Below, one piece after another: positions 10,353 through 20,175 of a stretch of DNA of 64,000 bases (position 1 is the first letter of the stretch; each line of letters starts with the position of its first letter). Under the pieces are notes generated by a model. That model ran no database searches. It was not told the DNA's origin and was given only the letters and a program-made list of their open reading frames with translations. A program made the translations under genes and the position numbers. Source of the DNA: Homalodisca vitripennis (taxonomy: Eukaryota; Arthropoda; Insecta; Hemiptera; Cicadellidae); NCBI RefSeq assembly GCF_021130785.1, contig NW_025777526.1, forward strand, positions 36,906-100,905, written 5' to 3'.

Positions 10353-10370
10353 TTTTCCTTATATAAATGG
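10353..10370 (+). promoter_or_regulatory. Shared start motif before small zinc ribbon
   Basis: Reads ttttccttatataaatgg, a strong copy. Confidence 0.6.
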
Positions 10371-10510
10371 CGCTCATATACTGTGTGAGGTGCAAAGAGA
10401 AAACTGCCACAAACGATATAAAATACTATGCAAACATTAACGGAGTTAAGAGAATTTCTGGAAAATGTGCTGAATGTAACTCAAAAAAGAGCCAATTTAT
10501 AAAAACTTGA
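10367..10510 (+). CDS. Intact 47-residue zinc ribbon protein (DUF5679-like)
   Basis: A complete frame from the ATG in ccttatataaatgg to a TGA at 10508-10510. It begins MALIYCVRCKEKTA and ends KCAECNSKKSQFIKT, giving two CxxC pairs about 26 residues apart that would bind one zinc. The second half closely resembles the zinc ribbon at the integrase N terminus (AAKCSKCKTNKSKFIK), so the two probably share an origin. It is the only gene of the element that I read without any break, though a short target has few chances to break. Role unknown; nucleic-acid binding is plausible. Confidence 0.75.
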   Translation: MALIYCVRCKEKTATNDIKYYANINGVKRISGKCAECNSKKSQFIKT

Positions 10511-10518
10511 TTTTGAAA

Positions 10519-10542
10519 TTTTTTCTTAATAAATAGAGATGG
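10519..10542 (+). promoter_or_regulatory. Degraded start motif before W-repeat protein
   Basis: A T-run followed by cttaataaatagagatgg. An insertion or mutation has moved the ATG away from the box. Confidence 0.4.
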
Positions 10543-10938
10543 CGGGGACATTACAGTGCTTTCGATCTTTTTATCATGCAACACGAAAGAGATTTGAAAA
10601 AAGAACATTGGGATGATATTTCTCAAAATATGAATTATCCGAAGATATGATGAGATTATACGTAAAACAAATTGAATTGGTATAACATTGCTAAATATCA
10701 AACTTTATCATCAGAGTTCATTCAAGAAAATATACATTATCAATTAAAAGATCATATGTCTGTTCTTTGTCTCTATCAACACTTGAGTATAAAGTTTTTG
10801 GATGAAAATAAAGATACAGTTGATTGGAACAATATTATAGATAGCGGTTACTATCCTGTGCAAATTTTATTGAAATATGTGACCGAGATCGCAAAATTTA
10901 AGGAAGAGAATCCTGAATATGACGAAGTAGATCATTAA
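10539..10938 (+). pseudogene. W-repeat protein of unknown function, frameshifted
   Basis: The long open part (10672-10938) contains repeats of about 30 residues: NWYNIAKYQTLSSEFIQENI, then a unit with YQHLSIKFLDENKDTVDW, then a WNNIIDSGYYPVQILLKYV unit. Upstream, in other frames, HWDDIS and YELSEDMM show the same pattern. Similar W...I...Q.LS..FI repeats occur in giant-virus and phage proteins, but I know no proven activity. The ATG at 10539 follows a degraded copy of the shared start motif (cttaataaatagagatgg). Breaks lie near 10570, 10625 and 10670. Confidence 0.6.
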
Positions 10939-11040
10939 AAAATGACTCTAATCTTTTTAATTATTTTACTAAAATTTATATCTTTTCTTATAAAAACGTA
11001 CATTAGATCGATGAAAAAATGATACACGATGTTTAAAAAT

Positions 11041-11056
11041 TTCTCTTATTAAATGG
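11041..11056 (+). promoter_or_regulatory. Shared start motif before major capsid gene
   Basis: Reads ttctcttattaaatgg. It fixes the capsid start at 11053. Confidence 0.55.
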
Positions 11057-12250
11057 CGGACTACAGAAAATATGCTAGTGATATTGAAAGGGCGGAGTTT
11101 AAAAATTTCTATCCAATTAGTAAACAACATTTGAATGAACCGAATAAAAGAACTGAGTTTAATATTGATTTTGGAGATAACTTTTGCTCGTCTAACTTCC
11201 AGTTTTATATTTCTGGAACTTTAACAAAACAAGATGGTCAAGCATATCTTGGAACTGATAATGTTAGATTAATCGATAATTTTATACCGTTTTTATTTTC
11301 TAAGATTGAAGTAAGAAAACACAATAAATTGATAGAAGAAGTCGAAAACTGTGGCCAATTAAGCACAATTAAAGGAACTATTTCGTATTCAAAAAGTGAT
11401 GTTATTTCTCAAACTTCTAATGGCTTTGAATCAGATTTTAAATTTGGTGTTTTTGAAGCAGCTGGAAATTTATCTCATTTTGGATTAGGATTTTTGAAAA
11501 ATGTTACTATTCCGATCTATAAAGGAGGATTTTATCTAAGTTTTATAAGAGCAGAAGACGATGATGTGATTCTGAAGACTGCAACTGGAAATGTTATGCC
11601 TGTTGATGGAAAAATAACAATTACAGATTTTTTTTATTAGAGTTCCAATGATTGATTATAAAACCACGAGTAAAATTAGGTTGATTGATGAAAATTACAA
11701 AAAGTCAAAACATTATGTTTAATTTTTCTAGATTGGCAATGTATTGAACAAAAAGGTATTTCCGGAACAACTTATTCGTTCGATATCACAAATATTTATA
11801 GAAATATCTTCAATCCCAAGTTCGTTATCATAGGTTTTCAAACAGATAGACAGAATAATCAAGAAAAAAAATCCTTCAAAGTTTGATAGTTTGAATGTAA
11901 AAAATATCAGAGTAAAATTGAACGGTTCTTATTATCCAGATGAATTACAAAACTTGAACATTTCAGGAGGTCTTTTCAGAATCATGTATCAGATGTATCA
12001 AGATTTTAAGAAAGTTTACTGTAATAATAAGGAAATGTATTACAATCCTAAAGAATTTTTAGCGAATAGACCTATTTATGTCATTGATACAACAAAGAGT
12101 TTGACAAATATTTCTGGTTCAAAGAACGATATAATTATCAATATGGATTTTCAGAGTGCGGTTACCAATGCGGTTTGTTATGTTGTCGTTGTCTCTAATA
12201 AATTGCTTGAATATGATGTAATCAGGAGTAATATAAGGGAGATACAATGA
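11053..12250 (+). pseudogene. Hexon-like double-jelly-roll major capsid protein, frameshifted
   Basis: The first 195 residues are one clean frame from MADYRKYASDIERAEF. They include NKRTEFNIDFGDNF, FYISGTLTKQDG, NVRLIDNFIPFLFSKIEVR and a stretch ending GFYLSFIRAEDDD, the N-terminal half of Polinton/adintovirus major capsid proteins. The middle (11640-11890) is broken into three frames. The C-terminal half is open from 11891 to a stop at 12250 and contains LNISGGLFRIMYQMYQDFKK and a final strand region with CYVVVVSNKLLEYDVI. About 400 residues in total, slightly short for the family. The ATG lies in ctcttattaaatgg. It is the last viral gene before the LINE. The capsid identification is well supported by the overall pattern. 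Confidence 0.85.
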
Positions 12251-12399
12251 GAAAAAACTCGGCCATACTTCCTACAATCAAATCTGTTTTAAAGTAATGG
12301 CCAAGTGATCCCAATTGAACCTAAAGAATTTTGAAACAAGATAATTACAGATTGTAATAACTTTTAGTTGGTATATATTCCTAGTTTAAAATATGCCTT

Positions 12400-14137
12400 A
12401 AGTTTGGTATCGCTTAAATTTTTTTATTAAAAATATCTAATTCTATGTTACTTAAACTACTTACATCTATTTTATTTTTACGGGCTAATTTTATCCTGTT
12501 ATATGTATATAAAGAATCTAAAGATATGATATTTTTTATCTTGAATCTAGTCATAATATGTTTTTGAATGTTAGAAAGGTTTGAAATATTTTTGTTACCC
12601 CAAATGGTTATTGAATAATTTAGAAAAGACATGACAAATGCTGAAAATACTGACTTTTTGAAGTTTTCTTCTTTACATACATATAACGGTTTCAAAGCTT
12701 TTTTAATTTGTTTTTCTATATGGTTAATATAAATTTAAGTCTAAGTCTATGATACAGCCTAAGTACTTATAACATTCTACCTTTTTTTATTTGTAATTGG
12801 TCATCATTAGTTCTGGAGAAATCTATATATTCTGTTTTTTGAAAGTTTAAAGTTAATTTATTTTTGTTGTAGCCAATTATTAATTTTCGTCAGGTCCTCG
12901 TTTGTTTTTTTTATATAAATCGTTACCTTTAACTATTAAGGCTGTGTCATCGGCAAAGAGTACTAATTCGCCATGTAAATTAAGGGTTGTTATACTATTG
13001 ATATATATTATAAACAAAAGAGGACCAAGACAAACTTCCTTGAGGAACTCCACAGGTGATTTGAAATTTTGTTGCCAATTTTTGTATTACAGAAACCTGT
13101 TATCAAGATAACTAGCAAATAAATCAAAACATTTACCTCTAATTCCTAAATGTTCTAATTTGTATAGTAATATCTTAAAATCTACAGTGTCAAAGGCTTT
13201 CTTAAGGTCTAGAAATGAGATTAGTGTATTTTGATCAATACTGTTAACAACTAAATTGATTGCTTCCTCTGTATTTTTGTTAACTCTAAAGCCAAATTTT
13301 TTTCTTGATAACAGGTTGTATTTTTCCAAAAAGCTATATAATCTCTCATACAAACATTTCTCAAATATCTTGCCAATTATTGGTAGTAGACTGATTGGTC
13401 GAAAATTGGATGGATCTGATAAAATTCCTTCACTTTTGTAGATTGGGCTGATTGTTGCTATTTTTAATCTATCGGGAAAAATGCCAGTTTGAATACTTAA
13501 GTTAAAAATGTATGCTAGTGGTTCACTTATTATGTATACAAGATTTTTGATTAGTTTGATTGGAATTTTATCTGATCCACTTGCTTTATCATTCTTTACA
13601 AGTTTAATTTTGGTCTCAATTTCTAGTTTGGTAATTTCAGAGAGATATATAGAGTTCGGATTTGATTTCATTTTTTCGTTTTCTAGATCTGGAATCTTTG
13701 AAGCCAATTCTGAACCAATGTTTGCAAAGAATTTGTTCATTGTATTTAAATCACCTGTGTATCTACAAGGTTTTTTGGATTTATTTAAAAAATTTGTTTA
13801 TAATATTCCATTTGGTTTTTGAATCAGATGACATTTCAATCAGTTCTTTATAATAGTTTTCTTTTAAAATATTGCTATAATGTTTAATTTTCGATTTATA
13901 AAATTTTGCTTGTTCAAATTTCTTTTGTCTATACAGTTTATTTCTAACTTTAACGGCGGTTTGAATGCCAATTGTAAGCCAATTTTTGTCATCTGAATGA
14001 ATTTTGAATTTTGGTTTGTTATTTTTTAGAAAGGTTTTTGAAATTAGTTCATGAAGGTGTTGATAAGCGCTATTTACATTATTAAATCTATAGATTAAGC
14101 TTAATTTCTTTAAGAACTCATCTGTGATCTTCATTCT
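12400..14137 (-). mobile_element. 5'-truncated Jockey/CR1-like LINE (reverse transcriptase pseudogene)
   Basis: On the minus strand this starts near 14137 with the linker seen between endonuclease and reverse transcriptase in this group (DDKNWLTIGIQTAVKVRNKL). The reverse transcriptase core follows, open from 13740 to 13087: [37 protein letters not shown] and [13 protein letters not shown]. The active-site motif FADDT (12943-12957) is in another frame. The C-terminal region (12414-12695) reads FVMSFLNYSITIWGN and IQKHIMTRFKIKNI. The endonuclease is missing, and frame breaks near 13090, 12895 and 12720 make it dead. It begins about 150 bp after the viral capsid stop and probably interrupts or replaces the element's right end. 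I found no target-site duplication, so boundaries are approximate. Confidence 0.85.
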
Positions 14138-14870
14138 TCGTGAGGGTTGCGATGACGTGGTTGGAGGGTGCAGAAAGGGGTCGAGTGATGAAACAAGGTG
14201 TTGCGGAGTGTTGAGGCAGTGTAGCCAGATGTTCAGAGTGTGAGGCTGCGGTTGATAACAAGTCCTTGACCGTCGGCTGCTTCAGGATGTTGCACAACAC
14301 TGCAGATCACGTCATGGTGATAACACGTCCGCTGCTTCGAGATGTTGCACAACGCAGATCAGTGACTGTAGACCACATCATAGTGTCGCTTGAAGTAATG
14401 AAATAGGCATGATTAGAAAATGTCTTGATGAACTGAATGATTCACACTGTCTTGAAGGAAGAGATGTTATGATAGATGAGTCTTAAAGATGGTGTAACGT
14501 GGTTAAAATTGTAGAATATAAAGCACTGAACTTGTCACTACTACGGATTAATTTCACTAAGTCCTTGTTACAAATAGAGCTGAAGATGAAGAGAATGCGA
14601 TATTAAACCAGTAAACAGTGAACTTTTAACATTCCTGGATCAAAAGTACAGAGTAAAATTTAAATATGACTGACTAGTGTGAGGTCTGGACGGGAAAGGC
14701 TGTTCTCCTGTGTGCCGCGCAGTGCTACCAACATTTCTCGCTCAACGGTAATGCCAGCATATTCTAAATTCAACATTCGAGTATTATAAATTCCACAATT
14801 TATGTTGTCATACTGTCATGAAAAATTGCTTGAATACAGTTTACCATAGTTTATTTAAGTAAATTGTATT
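14138..14870. other. Unassigned GC-richer segment
   Basis: Composition is richer in GC and CpG than the surroundings, especially at 14138-14400. It includes a two-unit tandem repeat (14275-14388). I found no gene. It may be flank of the LINE target or part of another repeat. Confidence 0.5.
14275..14388 (+). repeat. Two-unit 56-58-bp tandem repeat
   Basis: Both units start with gctgcttc, followed by gatgttgcacaac and gcagatca, and end in cat(c/g)-type text; the second has a small deletion and substitutions. Confidence 0.7.
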
Positions 14871-14875
14871 GTGAA

Positions 14876-15230
14876 TTGTTTTTACATATTTATGGTGTAT
14901 TGAACAGTATTTGTATTGATTTTTGGGCTGTCCCAAAAGTGGTCCAGAACCGCCATATTATTATCTTGTTTTTACATATTTATGGTGTATTGAACAGTAT
15001 TTGTATTGATTTTTGGGCTGTCCCAAAAGTGGTCCAGAACCGCCATACTGTTTGATTTTACAGATTCGTTTATTGTCCTTTAAACAGTATTTTCCCTTGA
15101 TTTTCTGTCTGTCCCAAAAGTGAGCTAGAACCGCCATACTGTTTGATTTTACAGATTCGTTTATGGTCCTTTAAACAGTATTTTCCCTTGATTTTCTGTC
15201 TGTCCCAAAAGTGGTCTAGAATCGGCATAT
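14876..15230 (+). repeat. Four-copy tandem repeat, 90-91-bp unit
   Basis: Units start near 14876, 14966, 15050 and 15140. Each contains an aacagtatt block, a ctgtcccaaaagtg block and a agaaccgccata block. Units 1 and 2 are nearly identical to each other, and units 3 and 4 to each other, so the array arose as two different pairs or by a later doubling. The 63-residue frame crossing units 1 and 2 is an artefact of the repeat. Confidence 0.9.
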
Positions 15231-17163
15231 TCATATCTACTTGCATACATATAATAATTTAAATATATATATATACAAATACATAAATATATCAATAACA
15301 AAGTGGTTTTTGGATATCTAGGGAATTTTCATTGACGTCATGTTGACGTTTTCGGGAAGTACTCATGTATAAAAAATCTAGCTCAAACTATACGTTACAC
15401 GTACAGTCATATTGAATTAGTTATTGACTCGTTTAAGATTAAAACTATATTTGAGCACCTTCATAATGGTATTCATACGTGCCACGAGAGACATGGAGGT
15501 ATTATTTACAGTCAATTAAGTATTCCTTTACTTACTATGTCAAAACATCAACATCCCAATTCAACCTTTTGATATTTCGATTTGGCTATGAAGAGCCTAT
15601 ATCAGTGATAATATTTAAAACCAAAACCGTGCAAAGCCATTAATGATTATCCACTTATAATGTTAAATAGCAGGAATAGTATAGTTTCAAAATTTGTCGA
15701 AATATTGAATAACTACAATCAATATAACATATAAACAATTTTTATTACCTTTATTGATAAGCTGCTAAAATTTGGATCGTGCTATGATATATATTAGGTT
15801 TTTTGTTTTTTGCTCTGTTTTAAAATAATATATTCTTATAAAAGTATCAACTTACTCTTGAGAAAACTAACTTACTCATATTTGGTGATAAAATAATAGG
15901 GCCTAACAATAGTCAAGACCTTCATATAAATCTTAGAGCATACTTCTAACGATATTCCACGGTTTAGTTAGTAACAAAATTAAATCATGTTTTCAAATAG
16001 CATTTCTTATTTTAGCTATAACTAAAACAAGTCATTAAAATATAAAACGGATTTAAATATCGTAATATATTTCTTTGTGTTTGAAGAAAGTATAATTTCA
16101 TCATGGAACTTTTATAAAACAATTCGTCTAGACCTAATCTGTTTGCCTTTGAAGTCAGAATTAACAGGTTCTCGTCAAGACATTGTTGTGTACTTGACGA
16201 GTAAGTTGGATGGAAGTAATTCGTTTGCTTTTATTTTAACATCTGCAGGTTAATATTTCATCTTTATTTTTATTTTGTTCCTTTTTAAACATTTTCTAAG
16301 GATCTTACTGCTTAATTAACGTGTTGTTAAGGAAAGTTGAAAATAATGTAATATTTGAAATTGTGGAATAACAAAGGCACACAAGGTAATGCTTTAATGT
16401 TGTGTATAACGAAATTATAAACTAAATGACCAAAACATTTTTTAGGTTCATATATTAAATAACTATAATTACATTCATTTAAAATAAAATATTTATAATA
16501 CAACAAATTGAATATAATCTTGTAGCACATATAACTGTTTCATTATTTAAAATAACTTTCTTTACACCCACAAAACCAATAAAACGTTACCTAGGTAAAT
16601 AATAATTAATTATTCTTAGTACTTAATTAGTGCTAGTAATTAGTCCTGTACTTGATATTGTAGATAGAAAGTAAGAAGTTTATTTAGTATATATCGACCT
16701 ACCTTCATTGCTTTCGTAATTCTATTGCATGGATACTTTTGTTAATGTTGCCCTTGTGATATAATTTCCCATATCCTGAAGTTCTTTGTGCCTAATACAT
16801 TCAATAACAGTATTATCCATATTTACACTTATGAAAAGTTTGACGTAGTAAAAGTTTTTTTTCATTAATGCCTTAATACTCTAGGACTTTTGCTAACACA
16901 TTTCATACCCACATTACGACGCTGCGGTTGCAGCCCTAGGGACCTGCAGGGTTTGGAGCTCACCCTAATTTATGGATGTGTTTGAAGACAGAGCTACTGG
17001 AATATTTTATCACCTAATAAACATTCCTGGTGGTGGTAAACATGGACCGCACCTTTGGTTTAAGTACTTAATCCTACTTACATATTCCATTGCTATGTTT
17101 AGCCAAACATGTATATGAGATACATAACGTAGTTTTGGTAGGAAGGGTTGATTCAACTGAATA
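15231..17163. other. AT-rich noncoding stretch
   Basis: No gene or RNA recognised. It holds a short TA run near 15264, a TGACGTCA palindrome at 15333-15340 followed by a second tgacgt, and a slightly GC-richer patch at 16915-17045 without recognisable content. Confidence 0.6.
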
Positions 17164-17466
17164 TTGAGTTTAGCTCCAGTTTACTTTACTTTTATTGCAG
17201 CGTCTAGTATATGACACTCAGAATCTGGAATTTTGGTCTTCAGAAGAGATCCAAAGAAAGTCGACGGCAAAGAAGCTCAAAACGAAATATTTGCATTGTT
17301 TCGACATCAAAGACACCTATAAATAGTTAAAATGATAATCTCAATGTTTCACCAGGCACACCATTGATTGCACCATTGCACAATTGGGGATCCAAGAGTC
17401 AAGTCTGCGATAGGGTCAGATACGAGACCTTGCAATAAAAGGAAGGTAAACTGGAGCCAAACTCAA
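17164..17466. mobile_element. 303-bp MITE-like element with about 50-bp terminal inverted repeats
   Basis: The left end starts ttgagtttagctccagttta and continues with cttttattgca. The right end, read on the minus strand, starts ttgagtttggctccagttta and also continues with cttttattgca, then a similar gtct.gtat.tgac stretch. The match covers about 50 bases with scattered mismatches. The interior has no coding potential. No clean target-site duplication is visible (flanks read ctgaata and aattaaat), so the superfamily is not assigned. Confidence 0.8.
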
Positions 17467-20092
17467 AATTAAATTAAATCTCATATATTTAGGTTTACTC
17501 TCTTTCAATTATATTTGCACATACTTAGGTAGGCTAAGAGGGTTATCACCTTCATTTAATACTTGATCCTATATGAATGGATACAAAGACATATATCTAA
17601 GATACATTCAATACAATATGATAAAGCATATTTAGGAACATGGAACGGTTTTATTTTTTACTATCAAATCTAAATAATATTACTGATTACTTTGTTTATA
17701 TAAGACTTTTGGCGTTAAACGTAAAAATATTACTTATTTAAGTATTTTCCTATATGGAAAACACAACATGGACACTAGTAAGGATTTAACATTAAATTAC
17801 CTTCCTGAAACCAAAAATAGACTATTCTGTCGTATTACTGAATTACATTGATAACAAAATATAGCATATCAAATACAAAATTAAACCGATAACTTCATGA
17901 TCGCTTAAAAAAAAATTCTTTTTATACATTTATTCATCAAGTATTCTGTATGTGAGTTAATTATACAACCTAATTTGTTCCATTAAACACATTTAGATAT
18001 TTAACACCGTAATTTAAAAAGCAATGAAGCTTAGCGCTCTACTTCGATACGCCCTATTGAAATTAAATCCAACAAAGAGCTCTCTCGTTGATTGGTTTTT
18101 AAGAAAAAACAAAGCTGATAAGCCATTTCTGGAATCCTATAAAACTCCTTCGAATCTGACATAAGCAGATTTACTTTGGATAAGGGTAAGCTTTTATATA
18201 AATTTTCGAGCAAAGTACATGAATTCTTAATTTATAAAAAATATTTTTGAAACTAATCCGTTACATTGGAAAAACCAAAATAATTTTATATAACAGGGTT
18301 ATTAACTACCTTAGTTATTAGCCGAATAATTTAAATTTGTCGGTATATTTAATTTCAATTAATATAACTAATAACACTATATAATTGCCGTAAGGCCCTT
18401 CATGTTTAGTTGTTCATTTAATCAAATGTATTAAGGCTATCAAATGGAAGATTGGAGACAGGGATATACTATAAGGCACCTATAATACAGGTATTCTATC
18501 AAAATTATTCAATATTTCCATTAATTTAAAAGGATATTTTACAATTGTAAATGATTTTTTTCTTGAAATCAATTATATACAATACATTTATAGCTTACAA
18601 GCTTGTTTATTATAAGGTGATTTTCAAGGAACATCATTAGTAGTAAGAATGTAAAATGTTTATAAACATAAAATATAGTGAATGTATCAACAAACTCCTA
18701 CATTGCTATGATATGGCCTTTCATTTTAACGGACTTAAATACAGATTAAAAATTCAAGCACCTGTTTCAATATACTATATCTCTTGTCACATGCAATTAA
18801 CCTTTAAATGTAGGGGTTATAACCTAAAATATCTTTCTTATACTAGATATGCCTTAACGTTCAATATTAAAAAAGGTTTATTAGTACTATAGTATTTTAT
18901 TTGTAATTTAGACTAGCAGTTATCCGTGGCATTACAAGCAATATTTGCTGGTTTTCCATCTGTATGAGCACTTCTGTTTCCAGTAAAATATATTTCCTAC
19001 GCCACTTTTGAATTTTATTCCATCCCATGATCAAGCAAATACATTTACATACACAGCCTTGAGAAGCCTAATTTTGTCAGAAGACAATTTAGATAGGGTT
19101 CACAAGAATCTTTAAATGTACTCGTATATTAAAAGTTAGTCCTTATTGTGTCTTATAGCTGCACTGCTAGAAGTTACTCGTTTCTTTGCACGCAATGCAG
19201 TAGGCTTTGCATGTTTATAAAACCACTGCTGGTTCCAGTCAATTATATTTCAAACTCTAACCAAAAAACAGAGTATTTTTTGGTTTTCCTTTAGGCCGCT
19301 TAAAAATGAAATACGTGAAAGTTTTATAATTGAGGCCATTGTAGGTGTTATTTAGTTCTTAGTGTTTTTAGTTCAATAGGCGATTGTTTTTCGTTTCCAG
19401 ATCAAGAAAATATACAAAACTAATTAGAGAATCCTACTTCCGTCAAAAGAGAACTAGAAAGGGTTTTATATTTCTCTTTAATTTTATAGTTTTTTTTTTT
19501 TTAATATCTCTGAACATTTAAAGCAGGAATCGGTACCTATTACAATTACTGAAAAATGCGTCCCATGTAAATAGAATACATGACTCAAAAGTATATAGCT
19601 TCGAAAAACAAGAAATTCAAAGGATCAGGGATTTATCCTGACTCTGTATTTGATAATACTAGACATTAAGCTTCAAAACACCTCGAAAGGGTTTTCTAAT
19701 GTAATGCCTAGTTTGTAATGTGACTAATTCACCTACGTATGACATTCGAGCTCTCTCTTAGTGTAAAATATCCTTAAATAAAAATACGTTTGTCCGAAAT
19801 GGCCTACATATGTGAAATATTTGAGGTTTTTACTGGTAATACCTTGGGCATTTCAAGCGTGATAAAGTTATTTACAATTGCAGAAAAAAGCATTCATCTA
19901 TTTGAAATCTTTTATAGTTTTTATTACAATTAGTACTATAAATAGTGATGAAGAATCAAATACCAATTGAATTAAATATTATCCAAAAAAATGGTTTTAT
20001 TTAATAATGTAAGTACATATTATATTTAATAACAATAGTTTAGTGTGTGCAAAACAGAGAGGGTATTTGTCGACAAACAGCAAAACACTCTG

Positions 20093-20175
20093 GCTAATTG
20101 ACAGCTGACAAGCTCGAGCGCCATATACCCTGTATGATGGCTGAAAATCAAACACTTGGACAATCCCGATAATAG
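20093..20175 (+). repeat. Dispersed repeat family B, copy 1
   Basis: Shares with 31962-32040 the order aattgacagct, a(g/t)cgccata, ccc(t/g)gtat, an acttgga block and ccgat(a)a. About 80 bp of similarity with substitutions, same orientation. Confidence 0.65.

Larger units (their letters stand above)
1..12295. mobile_element. Decayed integrated Maverick/Polinton (adintovirus-like) element, left end outside window
   Basis: Thirteen genes or gene remnants here form the known gene set of Maverick/Polinton elements and adintoviruses: protein-primed DNA polymerase B, DDE integrase, packaging ATPase, adenain-like protease, and major and minor capsid proteins, with several accessory proteins. The polymerase frame is already open at base 1, so the element begins before the window. 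No terminal inverted repeat or 6-bp duplication is visible; on the right the viral signal stops after the capsid gene at 12250 and a LINE remnant starts near 12400. Almost every long gene has single-base frameshifts or stops, so this is an old copy. It is most likely a genomic integration because insect retroelements flank it. The right boundary is approximate. Confidence 0.9.

Noticed and set aside
10426..10701. 91-residue minus-strand frame overlapping the small zinc ribbon
   Set aside because: It is antisense to two plus-strand viral genes that have start motifs and family patterns.
14864..15055. Repeated plus-strand peptide across the 90-bp repeats; also a CRISPR-like look
   Set aside because: The peptide repeats only because the DNA does. 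There are no distinct spacers and the setting is eukaryotic, so it is neither a gene nor a CRISPR array.
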